DNA of 64,000 nt from Streptomyces sp. NA04227. GTDB taxonomy: Bacteria > Actinomycetota > Actinomycetes > Streptomycetales > Streptomycetaceae. The notes under the pieces were generated by a model, which did no database searches, had not been told where the DNA came from, and saw nothing but the letters and a program-made list of their open reading frames with translations. The stretch lies in assembly GCF_013364195.1 (NCBI RefSeq), contig NZ_CP054918.1, positions 3,275,001 through 3,339,000 on the forward strand, read 5' to 3'. This document shows positions 23,785 to 32,991 of the stretch, piece after piece; position 1 is the stretch's first letter, and each line of letters opens with the position of its first letter. A program made the position numbers and the translations under genes.

Positions 23785-26208
23785 CTACGTCACCGGTGCC
23801 GTACCCGCCGACTCCACGGGGCTGTCGGGCTCGTCCCCCTTCCCGCCCTCGCCGCCGTCGCCCATCGCGATGCCGCGGCGCTTGGACACGTACACCGCGC
23901 CCACGATGACGCCGAGCGACACCACCGCGATCAGCGCCCTGACCCAGGGGCTGGCGTCCTCGCCATAGCTGAACTTGACCACCGCGGGCGCGATCAGCAG
24001 CGCCACCAGGTTCATCACCTTCAGCAGAGGGTTGATCGCCGGGCCCGCGGTGTCCTTGAAGGGGTCGCCCACGGTGTCGCCGATGACCGTCGCCTCGTGC
24101 GCCTCGCTGCCCTTGCCGCCGTAATGCCCGTCCTCGACGAGCTTCTTGGCGTTGTCCCAGGCGCCACCGGAGTTGGCGAGGAAGACCGCCATCAGGGTGC
24201 CGGTGCCGATCGCCCCGGCGAGATACGCGCCGAGCGCGCCCACGCCCAGCGTGAAGCCGATCGCGATCGGCGCCATCACGGCGAGCAGCCCCGGTGTGGC
24301 CAGTTCGCGGAGCGCGTCCTTCGTGCAGATGTCGACGACTTTCCCGTACTCCGGGGTCTCGGTGTGGTTCATGATCCCCGGCTTCTCACGGAACTGCCGC
24401 CGCACCTCGTAGACCACCGCGCCCGCCGACCGCGAGACCGCGTTGATCGCGAGCCCCGAGAACAGGAACACCACCGCCGCCCCGGCGATCAGGCCCACCA
24501 GGTTGTTCGGCTGCGAGATGTCCATCAGCAGGTTCAGTGGCGCGTCCCTGCCGCTCACGCTCTCCCCGACGTCGTCGGCCGCGGTCACGATCGCGTCGCG
24601 GTACGAGCCGAACAGCGCCGAGGCGGCGAGCACCGCGGTGGCGATCGCGATGCCCTTGGTGATCGCCTTGGTCGTGTTGCCCACGGCGTCCAGGTCGGTG
24701 AGCACCTGCGCGCCCGCGCCCTGGACGTCACCGGACATCTCCGCGATGCCCTGCGCGTTGTCGGAGACCGGCCCGAAGGTGTCCATCGCCACGATCACAC
24801 CGACCGTGGTGAGCAGCCCCGTACCGGCCAGGGCGACCGCGAACAGCGCCAGCATGATCGACGTTCCGCCGAGCAGGAACGCCCCGTAGACGCCGAGACC
24901 GATCAACACCGCGGTGTAGACGGCCGATTCGAGACCGATCGAGATACCGGCCAGGACGACGGTCGCGGGCCCGGTCAGCGAGGACTTGCCGATGTCGCGC
25001 ACCGGCCGCCTGGTCGTCTCGGTGAAGTAGCCCGTCAACTGCTGGATGAGCGCGGCCATCACGATGCCGATCGCCACCGCGACCAGCGCCAGAATCCGCG
25101 GATCCCCGTCCTTGCCGCTGATGGCCGCGTCGGTGACCCCGTCCAAGTCGGCGTACGAGGACGGCAGATACGCGTAGACCGCGGCGGCCACCAGCACCAG
25201 GGAGATCACCGCGGAGATGAAGAAGCCGCGGTTGATGGCCGACATCCCGCTGCGGTCCGAGGCCCGGGGCGCCACGGCGAAGATGCCGATCATCGCCGTC
25301 AGGACCCCGATCGCGGGCACGATCAGCGGGAACGCCAGCCCCGCGTCGCCGAACGCGGCCTTGCCGAGGATGAGCGCGGCGACCAGCGTCACCGCGTACG
25401 ACTCGAAGAGGTCGGCCGCCATCCCCGCGCAGTCGCCCACGTTGTCGCCGACGTTGTCCGCGATGGTGGCCGCGTTGCGCGGGTCGTCCTCGGGGATGCC
25501 CTGCTCGACCTTGCCGACCAGGTCCGCGCCGACGTCCGCGGCCTTGGTGAAGATGCCGCCGCCCACCCGCATGAACATGGCGATCAGCGCGGCGCCCAGG
25601 CCGAAACCCTCCAGCACCTTGGGCGCGTCGGACGCGTAGACGAGTACGACGCACGAGGCGCCGAACAGTCCGAGCCCGACGGTGAACATGCCGACCACAC
25701 CGCCCGTACGAAAGGCGATCTTCATTGCCTTGTGCGAAACGGCGGTGAGATCTTTCGGCACCTCACCGGGACCGGGTGTCGCTTCTCTGGCCGCTGCCGC
25801 CACACGCACATTACTGCGCACCGCGAGCCACATGCCGATATAGCCGGTGGCGGCCGAGAACGCCGCCCCGATCAGGAAGAACAACGACCGCCCGGCACGC
25901 TCTTTCAAGTCGTCCGCGGGCAGCAGCAGGAGCAGGAAGAAGACCACCACCGCGAATACCGCGAGAGTTCTCAACTGCCTGGCCAGATAGGCATTCGCGC
26001 CTTCCTGGATCGCGGTCGCGATCTTCTTCATGCCGTCGGTACCCTCGCCTGCCGCAAGGACCTGGCGGACCAGCACCGCGGCGACCACCAGGGCCGCGAG
26101 CGCGACGGCAGCGATGAGCATCACGATGAGCCGGTTGTCGTCGGTCAGTTCCGCGGCTGCGAGGGTGGGGGAATGGTCGATCCGCTGAGGGAGGGAAAGC
26201 CCCGCCAT
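23785..26208 (-). CDS. hppA: Membrane-bound proton-translocating pyrophosphatase
   Basis: An 807-aa protein from ATG 26208 behind AAGGAGG, with about 16 membrane segments. The PPi-binding loop DVGADLVGKVE and acidic motifs DNVGDNVGD are intact. At the site that decides potassium dependence the sequence reads GNTTKA, with Lys, which marks the K+-independent H+-PPase subfamily. It couples pyrophosphate hydrolysis to proton export or import at the cell membrane. The C-terminus carries a short Gly/Asp/Glu-rich cytoplasmic tail. It stands alone, leftward. Confidence 0.96.
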   Translation of the reverse strand: MAGLSLPQRIDHSPTLAAAELTDDNRLIVMLIAAVALAALVVAAVLVRQVLAAGEGTDGMKKIATAIQEGANAYLARQLRTLAVFAVVVFFLLLLLPADDLKERAGRSLFFLIGAAFSAATGYIGMWLAVRSNVRVAAAAREATPGPGEVPKDLTAVSHKAMKIAFRTGGVVGMFTVGLGLFGASCVVLVYASDAPKVLEGFGLGAALIAMFMRVGGGIFTKAADVGADLVGKVEQGIPEDDPRNAATIADNVGDNVGDCAGMAADLFESYAVTLVAALILGKAAFGDAGLAFPLIVPAIGVLTAMIGIFAVAPRASDRSGMSAINRGFFISAVISLVLVAAAVYAYLPSSYADLDGVTDAAISGKDGDPRILALVAVAIGIVMAALIQQLTGYFTETTRRPVRDIGKSSLTGPATVVLAGISIGLESAVYTAVLIGLGVYGAFLLGGTSIMLALFAVALAGTGLLTTVGVIVAMDTFGPVSDNAQGIAEMSGDVQGAGAQVLTDLDAVGNTTKAITKGIAIATAVLAASALFGSYRDAIVTAADDVGESVSGRDAPLNLLMDISQPNNLVGLIAGAAVVFLFSGLAINAVSRSAGAVVYEVRRQFREKPGIMNHTETPEYGKVVDICTKDALRELATPGLLAVMAPIAIGFTLGVGALGAYLAGAIGTGTLMAVFLANSGGAWDNAKKLVEDGHYGGKGSEAHEATVIGDTVGDPFKDTAGPAINPLLKVMNLVALLIAPAVVKFSYGEDASPWVRALIAVVSLGVIVGAVYVSKRRGIAMGDGGEGGKGDEPDSPVESAGTAPVT

Positions 26209-26838
26209 TCGTCCTCCTTGACGCTTGGGCTGAGCTCACGATGTGGACGGAGATTCTAGGGATCCAGCCCTGATCAATACAGAGCACGGCAAAAGGAATT
26301 ACTGCCCGCCGACGCCACGGAAATTGATCACCACATCCGGATCAGCCCGAAAGTGCTAATGCCCTTGAAGCATTGACCCACAAGCCCCGACCGCCACTCC
26401 CACCGGCATTCCACAATTACGAGCGGGCCGCCCGGGGAGAATTTCGCTGTTCGGGGGCGGTACGTGGGCGGGCACCGCGGGAGCCACAAGGCACCGGCCC
26501 TCGGCGCACGTCCGCCGAACAGTCCAGTCCCGCGACCGCGGTGCTGAGGGTTCTGGCTCGGACCGGCCCGTGGGAGTGGCCCCACGACACGGGCCAAGGG
26601 TGTGGCGCAGTGGCGGCGAGGCGGGACCGGGTGGCGAGGCGGGACCGGGTGGCGAGAAAACGCCGGGGAAGGAGCCGCTGAACAGCGAGCCCAGGGAGGA
26701 CTCGGCAGGTCTGGGAGAGACTCGGCGGGGCCGGGAGAGGCTCAGAGCGGTCCGGGAGGGACTCAGCGAGCCCAAGAAGAGCTTCAAGGCGGGCTCGGCG
26801 AACCCGAAGCTGAAGCCGAATGAGCGAGTTCGCGCGCC
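26209..26838. other. Long intergenic region with direct repeats between the anti-sigma gene and hppA
   Basis: 630 bp with no credible gene. It carries two copies of GGCGAGGCGGGACCGGGT (about 26615-26651) and a ~20-bp tandem repeat (26701-26775). The part near 26240-26440 is relatively AT-rich and should contain the hppA promoter. Confidence 0.55.
26701..26775. repeat. Imperfect 20-bp tandem repeats 3' of the anti-sigma gene
   Basis: Units of about 20 bp beginning CTCGGC or CTCAG and ending GGGAGRG follow each other three times, plus a partial fourth. They start about 65 bp beyond the stop of the minus-strand anti-sigma gene. Confidence 0.75.
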
Positions 26839-27255
26839 CTAGCCCTGTACGGGCTGCGGCGTGGTCGGCCAGGTCATGCGGATGAGCCCGCCGGTCTCCG
26901 AGGCGGAGACCTCGACATCGTCGACGAGTCCGCTGATCACCGCGAGGCCCATCTCGTCCTCGCTCTCGGCGTCGTCCTCGGCCCCGGCGGCGGAGCCGAC
27001 GCTGCCGGGCGACTCGTCGCCGACCTGGATGGAGAACTGCTTCTCGTCCTCGATGAGCTGCACCTGCACGGGTGCGGAGATGCTGCCCGCCTGGTGCAGA
27101 CCGACGGCCCGGCTGCACGCCTCACCGACGGCGAGCCGTACTTCGTCGAGGACGGCCTCGTCCACCCCCGCACGGCGCGCCACCGCGGCCGCCACCAACC
27201 GGGCGGTCCGGACGTGCTCGGGCTGCGCGCTGAAGCGGAGCTCAACGGTGGCCAT
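26839..27255 (-). CDS. Anti-sigma factor-like GHKL protein, partner of BldG (ApgA-like)
   Basis: A 138-aa protein from ATG 27255 with GAGGGGG upstream. RsbW-type fold: N-box segment LDEVRLAVGEACSRAVGLHQ (shorter core EACSRAVG) with Arg where Asn is usual, then VGDESPGS, an acidic insert, and EMGLAVISGLVDDVEV. An acidic stretch (AEDDAESEDE) replaces the usual ATP lid. In S. coelicolor the gene downstream of bldG encodes an anti-sigma factor that BldG binds. Located 101 bp after bldG with a hairpin between them. Confidence 0.88.
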   Translation of the reverse strand: MATVELRFSAQPEHVRTARLVAAAVARRAGVDEAVLDEVRLAVGEACSRAVGLHQAGSISAPVQVQLIEDEKQFSIQVGDESPGSVGSAAGAEDDAESEDEMGLAVISGLVDDVEVSASETGGLIRMTWPTTPQPVQG

Positions 27256-27287
27256 GCATCCCCCTCGGATGTACGGACGAACTGTCA

Positions 27288-27316
27288 GGGGGCCGGGCCC
27301 AAAGGCCCGGTCCCCC
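27288..27316 (-). terminator. Stem-loop between bldG and the anti-sigma gene (attenuator-like)
   Basis: A GGGGG-CCGGGCC / GGCCCGG-T-CCCCC stem of 12 bp with one bulged base and a CAAA loop lies between the two genes. A second self-complementary GC block lies near 27328-27346. In S. coelicolor bldG is reported as both mono- and bicistronic transcripts, which a leaky terminator here would explain. Confidence 0.6.
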
Positions 27317-27356
27317 ACCTGAATCGCTCCGGGCCGGGGCCCGGACCTCCAGGATC

Positions 27357-27698
27357 TCAGTCGGTTGCGGCGACCGCTTCCTCGACCGAGGTGTGAATCG
27401 GGAAGACCTTCGTCAGACCGGTGATCCGGAAGATCTTCAAAATGCGCTCCTGGTTGCACACCAGTCGCAGCGAGCCTTCGTGTGCACGCACACGCTTCAG
27501 TCCGCCCACAAGCACGCCGAGACCGGTGGAGTCGAGGAAGTCCACGCCCTCCATGTCGACGACGAGATGAAAACTCCCGTCGTTGACCAGCTCGACCAGC
27601 TGCTCACGCAGCTTGGGCGCGGTGTAAACATCGATCTCGCCACCAACCTCGACGACCGTGCGATCGCCGACGGTACGGGTCGACAGGGACAGGTCCAC
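27357..27698 (-). CDS. bldG: BldG, anti-anti-sigma factor (STAS domain)
   Basis: A 113-aa protein from GTG 27698 behind GGAGG. It begins [20 protein letters not shown] and has the phosphorylation site in FLDSTGLGV (Ser57), matching BldG of S. coelicolor in length and, from memory, nearly residue for residue. It controls morphological differentiation and antibiotic production by sequestering anti-sigma factors when unphosphorylated. First gene of the bldG/anti-sigma pair, divergent from a helicase gene. Confidence 0.97.
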
Positions 27699-27859
27699 GA
27701 ATCCTCCAGCACCTTGCTCTCGAGCGGTCGCCCTAGGGACACCTCGGCATGACCCCCCAAGACGGATCGCCAGCCGCGATGGCATTCAATCACTTACCGG
27801 CGGGCGTGCACGACGCCTTCTGACCATTGTCCGGCACGTCGGTGACACACTCGGTCCCG

Positions 27860-30229
27860 ATGGCCGAGAATCATCGCGCCCGGACAGGCCGGGCCGACAC
27901 TCCGAAACGGCTCGCCCCGAAGGCAGTACTGGACAGCCTTGCCCCGGGCCCGAGCCGGGCTTCGCGCATCACCCATACGGAGCACCTGCCCCCGCGTGCG
28001 GGTCGCCATGCCATCTGGCCGGACCGGATCCGGCCAGAGATCGTGGCGGCGGTCCAGAAGGCCGGTATCGAACATCCGTGGGCCCATCAGGCCGAGGCGG
28101 CGGAGCACGCGCTGGACGGCGCCTCGGTGGTCGTGGCCACCGGCACCGCCTCCGGCAAGTCGCTCGCCTACCTCGTACCGGTGCTCAGTACGCTCCTCGA
28201 CGGCTCCGAAGCGCCCAACGGCCGTGGCACCACCGCCCTGTACCTGGCGCCCACCAAGGCCCTGGCAGCCGACCAGTGCCGGGCCGTGAAGGAACTCGCC
28301 GGGCCGCTGGGCCGCTCGGTGCGCCCCGCCGTGTACGACGGCGACACCCCCATCGAGGAACGCGAGTGGGTGCGCCAGTACGCGAACTACGTCCTCACCA
28401 ACCCGGACATGCTCCACCGCGGGATCCTGCCCTCGCACCCCCGCTGGTCCTCCTTCCTGCGCGCGCTGCGCTATGTCGTCATCGACGAATGTCACACCTA
28501 CCGCGGCGTGTTCGGCTCCCACGTCGCCCAAGTCCTGCGCCGCCTGCGCCGATTGTGCGCCCGCTACGGCTCCGAACCCGTCTTCCTGCTCGCCTCCGCC
28601 ACCGCCGCCGAGCCCGCCACGGCCGCGGGCCGCCTCACCGGTGTTCCGGTGCGCGAGGTCGCCGACGACGCCTCGCCGCGCGGCGAACTCGTCTTCGCCC
28701 TGTGGGAACCCCCGCTCACCGAACTGCGCGGCGAGAAGGGCGCACCCGTGCGCCGCACCGCCACCGCCGAGACCGCGGACCTGCTCACCGACCTCACCGT
28801 GCAGGGCGTCCGTACGGTCGCCTTCGTACGGTCCCGGCGCGGCGCCGAGTTGATCTCGGTCATCGCCCAGGAACGCCTCGCCGAGGTGGACCGCACGCTG
28901 CCCCGGCGCGTGGCGGCCTACCGCGGCGGCTACCTCCCCGAGGAACGGCGCGCCCTCGAAAAGGCCCTGCACTCGGGCGAGTTGCTCGGTCTCGCCGCCA
29001 CCACCGCCCTCGAACTCGGCGTCGATGTCAGCGGACTCGACGCCGTCCTCATCGCCGGATATCCGGGCACCCGCGCCTCGCTCTGGCAGCAGGCCGGACG
29101 CGCCGGGCGCTCGGGACAGGGCGCCCTCGCCGTTCTGGTGGCCCGCGACGACCCGCTGGACACCTATCTCGTGCACCACCCCGAAGCCCTGTTCCAGCGG
29201 CCCGTGGAGTCCACGGTGCTCGACCCGGACAACCCCTACGTCCTCGCCCCCCACCTGTGCGCCGCGGCCGCCGAACTCCCGCTGACCGAGGAGGACTTGG
29301 AACTCTTCGGCCCGACGGCCCCCGGTCTGCTGCCCCAGCTGGAGTCCGCCCAACTGCTGCGACGCCGCACCAAGTCCTGGCACTGGACCCGCCGCGAACG
29401 CGCCGCCGACCTCACCGACATACGTGGCGAGGGCGGCAGGCCCGTCCAGGTGGTCGAGGAGGGCACCGGCCGCCTGCTCGGCACCGTGGACGCCTCGGCC
29501 GCCCACGGCACGGTGCACGAGGGCGCCGTCCATCTGCACCAGGGCCGTACCTACCTGGTGCGGAACCTGGATCTGGAGGACTCGGTCGCCCTCGTCGAGG
29601 AGGCCAGCCCGCCGTACTCCACGGTCGCCCGCGACACGACGTCCATCGCCGTACTGGAGACCGAGACCGAGGTTCCCTGGGGCGAGGCCCGGCTGTGCTT
29701 CGGCTCGGTCGAGGTGACCAACCAGGTCGTCTCCTTCCTACGTCGCCGCCTGCTCACCGGCGAGGTGCTCGGCGAGACCAAACTCGATCTGCCACCCCGC
29801 ACCCTGCGTACCCGCGCCGTCTGGTGGACCGTCACCGAGGACCAGGTCGACGCGGCCCGGGTCCCTCCCGAGCTCCTCGGCGGCGCCCTGCACGCCGCCG
29901 AACACGCCTCGATCGGCATGCTCCCGATCTTCGCCACCTGCGACCGCTGGGACATCGGCGGCGTCTCGGTACCCCTGCACCCCGACACCCTGCTCCCCAC
30001 GGTCTTCGTGTACGACGGCCACCCCGGCGGCGCCGGCTTCGCCGAGCGCGCCTTCCACACCGCCCAGGAGTGGCTCACCGCGACCCGGGAGGCCATCACC
30101 TCCTGCGAATGCGAAGCGGGCTGCCCGTCGTGCATCCAGTCGCCCAAGTGCGGCAACGGCAACGAACCACTGCACAAGGCGGGTGCGGTGCGGCTCCTGC
30201 GTGTGCTGCTCGCGGGGGCGGGGGGCTGA
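27860..30229 (+). CDS. DEAD/DEAH-box helicase with C-terminal DUF1998 (Hrq1/YprA-like)
   Basis: A 789-aa protein if started at ATG 27860; TTG 27827 and GTG 27842 are alternatives, none with a strong ribosome binding site. Motif I is ATGTASGKS, motif II VIDECHTYRG (DECH), motif III LASATAAEP, and the C-terminal RecA domain carries LIAGYPGTRASLWQQAGRAGRSGQ in short blocks. The C-terminal DUF1998 zinc cluster reads CECEAGCPSC, then KCGNGN. This family (MrfA/Hrq1/YprA) acts in DNA repair of mitomycin or cross-link damage. Divergent from bldG. Confidence 0.92.
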   Translation: MAENHRARTGRADTPKRLAPKAVLDSLAPGPSRASRITHTEHLPPRAGRHAIWPDRIRPEIVAAVQKAGIEHPWAHQAEAAEHALDGASVVVATGTASGKSLAYLVPVLSTLLDGSEAPNGRGTTALYLAPTKALAADQCRAVKELAGPLGRSVRPAVYDGDTPIEEREWVRQYANYVLTNPDMLHRGILPSHPRWSSFLRALRYVVIDECHTYRGVFGSHVAQVLRRLRRLCARYGSEPVFLLASATAAEPATAAGRLTGVPVREVADDASPRGELVFALWEPPLTELRGEKGAPVRRTATAETADLLTDLTVQGVRTVAFVRSRRGAELISVIAQERLAEVDRTLPRRVAAYRGGYLPEERRALEKALHSGELLGLAATTALELGVDVSGLDAVLIAGYPGTRASLWQQAGRAGRSGQGALAVLVARDDPLDTYLVHHPEALFQRPVESTVLDPDNPYVLAPHLCAAAAELPLTEEDLELFGPTAPGLLPQLESAQLLRRRTKSWHWTRRERAADLTDIRGEGGRPVQVVEEGTGRLLGTVDASAAHGTVHEGAVHLHQGRTYLVRNLDLEDSVALVEEASPPYSTVARDTTSIAVLETETEVPWGEARLCFGSVEVTNQVVSFLRRRLLTGEVLGETKLDLPPRTLRTRAVWWTVTEDQVDAARVPPELLGGALHAAEHASIGMLPIFATCDRWDIGGVSVPLHPDTLLPTVFVYDGHPGGAGFAERAFHTAQEWLTATREAITSCECEAGCPSCIQSPKCGNGNEPLHKAGAVRLLRVLLAGAGG

Positions 30230-30296
30230 GGGCTGTTCCTCAGGGGCGGCTGAGGCGGTTCCTCAGGGGGCGTAAGGGATCTTCGTCTCTTCGTCA

Positions 30297-30366
30297 GGTC
30301 TCCTTCCGGTAGGTCTCCTTCCGGTGGGTGCCCTCCCGGTGGGTGCCTTCGGCAGGTGCCCTACCG
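30297..30366. repeat. 15-bp tandem repeats at the 3' end of the tad operon
   Basis: Five units of about 13-15 bp related to AGGTCTCCTTCCGGT / GGGTGCCCTCCCGGT follow each other. They begin at the stop codon (30361-30363) of the last tad gene and extend downstream of it. Confidence 0.75.
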
Positions 30367-30966
30367 GGAGATGTGTATTCCTGTATGTGTCCTTTCGCCA
30401 GGGCGGTCTGGAGTTGATGGCGGGGAGTCGTGACCGGGCGCCGGGGAGAGGTCCGGCCCACCCGCAGGGCCCGCGCGGGCCCGGACCTCGGCGACGAACG
30501 GTCGCATCCCCGCCGCGACACTCACGTCCGAAACTTCCCCCGCGATCGCGCACCGGACGAGGCGTGCGCCTTGGGCTCCGGCCACCCTCGCCGCCCGCTC
30601 GCAGGCGGCCTTCCGCCCCTCCCCCGCGTGGTCGGCCGCGGCCAGCGCCGCCAAGTCGGCGGCCCCGGCGGCCCGGTGGCGGGACAGAACGGCCTGCCCC
30701 ATCCACAGGAACGCACCGCACACGACACACAAGGAGGCGAGGGCAGCCACCACCCACACCGTCGCGGAGCCCAGGTCTCTGCACGGCCCTCGCGCCAACT
30801 GCTGCGCGTGGCAACGTCTTTCAGGCCCTGTGCCACACCCCGTTTCACGGCCTGCCTTGGCTCGGGGCCGAGCTCGTGAGCGGCACGAGCTCGAGCTCGG
30901 CGCCTGCGGCCGGTCGCGGTCTCTTTCCCCGGGCGATCGGTCATCGGTTGCCGGTGTGCGCGTCAT
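30361..30966 (-). CDS. TadE-like / Rv3654c-family protein, last gene of the tad operon
   Basis: A 201-aa protein whose ATG (30966) overlaps the preceding stop as ATGA. After a basic, low-complexity N-terminus it has GSATVWVVAALASLCVVCGAFLWMG, a single membrane helix, then RHRAAGAADLAALAAAD, the hallmark of the Rv3654c TadE-like helicase-adjacent family in actinobacteria. The C-terminus is Pro/Asp-rich. Likely a minor pseudopilin or assembly factor of the Flp/Tad pilus. The N-terminal ~60 residues look poorly conserved; a start further in is possible. Confidence 0.78.
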   Translation of the reverse strand: MTRTPATDDRSPGERDRDRPQAPSSSSCRSRARPRAKAGRETGCGTGPERRCHAQQLARGPCRDLGSATVWVVAALASLCVVCGAFLWMGQAVLSRHRAAGAADLAALAAADHAGEGRKAACERAARVAGAQGARLVRCAIAGEVSDVSVAAGMRPFVAEVRARAGPAGGPDLSPAPGHDSPPSTPDRPGERTHTGIHISR

Positions 30967-31607
30967 GCGGCACCTCCTCTGCTGTTTGGGTGGCTTGAGC
31001 CGCTTGAGCCACCCGAGCCAGTTGAGCCGCCCGAGCCTCTTGAGCCCTTTGAACTGTCGACACTGCTTCCCTCGCTTCCTGTGCCGTCGCCCTCGGCCTC
31101 TTTGGCCCTGCCCTCCGTGCCGTCCTCTGTCCCGTCCGCTGTCCTGTCCTCAGCCCCTTCCTCAGCCCCTCCTGCGGGCTCCCGGCCCACGGTCTCCTCC
31201 GCCAGGGCCGCTGCCTCGTGCTCCAGGCCGACCGAGAGCGGCCCGGGGCCCGGCGAGTCGGCGACGACCCTGACCTTCACCAGACCTCCCTCCCGGCGGA
31301 CTTCGACCCGGGCCCCTCCCGGCGCCGCCTTCTTCACTGCCGCGACCACGGCGTCCGGTGGCTCCTGACGGGCGGCTGCGCGGGCGCCCACCCGGGCCGC
31401 GTCCACGCACTGGATCTGTGCCGCCGCGGTGAGGAGCGCCCACATCAGGCCCATCGCGAACACCGCGAGGACCGGCAGCGCCACAGCGGCCTCCGCCGTA
31501 ACGAAGCCCCGGTCCCTACGCCTGCCGCCTGCGCCGCCCCTGTCCCTGCCCGCGCCGTCGGCAACCGGCCCGGCGGAGCTGCCGCTGCCGCGGCTCTCAC
31601 CCGCCAC
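30963..31607 (-). CDS. TadE family pilus minor pilin-like protein
   Basis: A 214-aa protein from GTG 31607, overlapping the previous gene by 11 nt. The TadE signature RGFVTAEAAVALPVLAVF is followed by a membrane helix. The extracellular part contains CVDAARVGARAAAR, typical of TadE. The last 70 residues are Glu/Gly/Ser repeats (GTEDGTEG, SRGSGGSTGSGGSSGSS) unusual for the family and encoded by short tandem repeats. Coupled to the genes on both sides. Confidence 0.83.
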   Translation of the reverse strand: MAGESRGSGSSAGPVADGAGRDRGGAGGRRRDRGFVTAEAAVALPVLAVFAMGLMWALLTAAAQIQCVDAARVGARAAARQEPPDAVVAAVKKAAPGGARVEVRREGGLVKVRVVADSPGPGPLSVGLEHEAAALAEETVGREPAGGAEEGAEDRTADGTEDGTEGRAKEAEGDGTGSEGSSVDSSKGSRGSGGSTGSGGSSGSSHPNSRGGAA

Positions 31608-31842
31608 TGAGCGCCTTCTCGACGATGCCTTGAAGTGCCTCGCGCGTCTGGCCGCTGGTGATCACCTTGAACAGCAATCCGGCGAATCCGACCGCGGCGA
31701 CGATCCCCATCGCGTACTCGGACGTGACCATCCCCGCGTCCCTGCCGAATGTGCGCATCCGCACGATGAGCGCCCGTGCCCGCGTCACCTGAACTGCCCG
31801 CACCATCTGAACTGCCTGAACCGCCTGAACTGCCTGTGTCAT
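31597..31842 (-). CDS. DUF4244 Flp pilin-like small membrane protein
   Basis: An 81-aa protein. The ATG at 31842 has AGGAGG seven bases upstream, which decides against the in-frame GTG at 31887. The N-terminus is a Gln/Ala/Val repeat (QAVQAVQAVQMVRAVQ). The core MVTSEYAMGIVAAVGFAGLL is the DUF4244 pattern, resembling the E-5-containing N-terminal helix of Flp pilins. Probably the major pilin-like subunit of the tad cluster. Confidence 0.82.
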   Translation of the reverse strand: MTQAVQAVQAVQMVRAVQVTRARALIVRMRTFGRDAGMVTSEYAMGIVAAVGFAGLLFKVITSGQTREALQGIVEKALSGG

Positions 31843-32045
31843 TCGAACCTCCTGGTCCTCGAAGAAGAACTCGCCGTAGAAACTCACTCGTTGTTCGATT
31901 GCCGCGTCGCGGCTCGGGTGCCGTGCCGTGATGCCGTCCCTCGGCCATCCCGGTGGCGGTCTCCGCCCCGCGCGCCGTCATATGCCCACGCCCGCTGTGC
32001 TGTTGCACCCGCTACAGCCGCCGGCTCATACGCCTCCCCCTCTCA

Positions 32046-32792
32046 TCAGCCACCTCCTCTCATCAGCCCTCCCGCCAGACCGATCACGACGGGCAGTACG
32101 CCGATCGCGAGGAAGGCGGGGAGGAAACAGAGCCCCACGGGTGCGGTCACGAGGACGGCCGCGCGGCGGGCGCGCGCGGTCGCGGCTCTGCCCCACTCAG
32201 CCCGGGCTTCCCTCGCCAGACAGGCGACAGGTTCCGCAGCAGGCGCACCCGACTCCGACGCGCGCTCCAGCAGGCGGGCCAGCGGGGCCGCGCCGGGCAG
32301 GGCGGCCAGCCGCTGCCACGCCCGGTCCTGTCGGCCGCCCAGGCGCAACTCCGCCGCGCCGGAGACGAGTCGGGCGCCCACCGGGCCGTCCAAGGACATC
32401 CCGACCGCCCGCGCCGCCTCGACCGGGTCGGCTCCGGCGGCGATACAGGCCGCCAACAGGTCGGCGGCCAGGGGCAGTTCGCGCGCTGCCCGGGCGGTGT
32501 CGAAGTCCGGTACCGGCCGGGGTCTGCGCACCCATTTCCAGCACGCGTAGCCAGCCACCGGGGCCGCGAGCACCCCCCACGGGGCGCCGAGTACCGCACA
32601 GCAGGCACACACCGCGCCGCACACCGGAATCCAACGGCGTACGCGGTCCCGGATCCTGCTGTTCCGGGGCTCCTCCCGCTGCCGGTGACCCGGCACGGGG
32701 CCGACGCCCACCAGCCTTGTCAGGCGTCGAATTCCGCGCTTCCGGCTCCGTGCCGTCCGCGCTGTCTCCACCATCCACCACACTGCCGTCAT
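32046..32792 (-). CDS. TadC-like type II secretion system F-domain protein
   Basis: A 248-aa protein if started at ATG 32792. An in-frame GTG at 32807 and a longer frame to 32876 exist, but the longer form would translate the TTCGTTCGG repeat region and a DnaA box, so I reject it. Membrane segments near both ends (PVCGAVCACCAVLGAPWGVLA; APVGLCFLPAFLAIGVLPVV) flank a cytoplasmic GspF-like domain (ELPLAADLLAACIAAGADPVEAARAVG in short blocks). TadC with TadB forms the inner-membrane platform of the Tad pilus. Confidence 0.83.
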   Translation of the reverse strand: MTAVWWMVETARTARSRKRGIRRLTRLVGVGPVPGHRQREEPRNSRIRDRVRRWIPVCGAVCACCAVLGAPWGVLAAPVAGYACWKWVRRPRPVPDFDTARAARELPLAADLLAACIAAGADPVEAARAVGMSLDGPVGARLVSGAAELRLGGRQDRAWQRLAALPGAAPLARLLERASESGAPAAEPVACLAREARAEWGRAATARARRAAVLVTAPVGLCFLPAFLAIGVLPVVIGLAGGLMRGGG

Positions 32793-32815
32793 TGCGCACA
32801 GGACCACTCCCAAGC

Positions 32816-32824
32816 TGTGGATAA
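32816..32824 (-). promoter_or_regulatory. Exact DnaA box (TTATCCACA) before tadC
   Basis: TGTGGATAA on the plus strand in CTGTGGATAACTT, 24 bp before the preferred tadC start. It belongs to the intergenic set described at 13757, 36364 and 55808. Confidence 0.5.
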
Positions 32825-32831
32825 CTTGTCT

Positions 32832-32978
32832 GTTCAGTTCGTTCGGGTCGTTCAGTTCGTGCATCTCGTCGTTCACGTCGTTCGGTTGCCGCGGTTCGTT
32901 CGGTCGCTTCAGTTCGTTCGGGTCGCTTCAGTTCGTTCGGTTCGTCTCGGGTGGGCCACGTCGATCGGCTAGTTCGGT
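32832..32978. repeat. Degenerate TTCAGTTCGTTCGG repeats between tadB and tadC
   Basis: Three good copies of TTCAGTTCGTTCGG (32833, about 32908 and about 32927), in two cases followed by GTCG, and many partial TTCG units fill the tadB-tadC gap. The region is low in information and directly 3' of tadB. Confidence 0.75.
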
Positions 32979-32991
32979 TCGGCCGGTGTGT

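Noticed and set aside
22927..26259. Plus-strand frame of over 1100 codons opposite hppA and the lipoprotein gene
   Set aside because: Shadow of GC-rich codons; His/Arg/Asp-rich product without motifs.
26356..26842. Short frames on both strands in the hppA/anti-sigma gap
   Set aside because: They translate tandem repeats, lack ribosome binding sites and have no family resemblance.
31843..31887. Upstream GTG start for the DUF4244 gene
   Set aside because: The internal ATG at 31842 has an AGGAGG at ideal spacing; the GTG has none.
32793..32876. Longer N-terminus for the TadC-like protein
   Set aside because: It would translate TTCGTTCGG repeats and a DnaA box; no ribosome binding site supports it.
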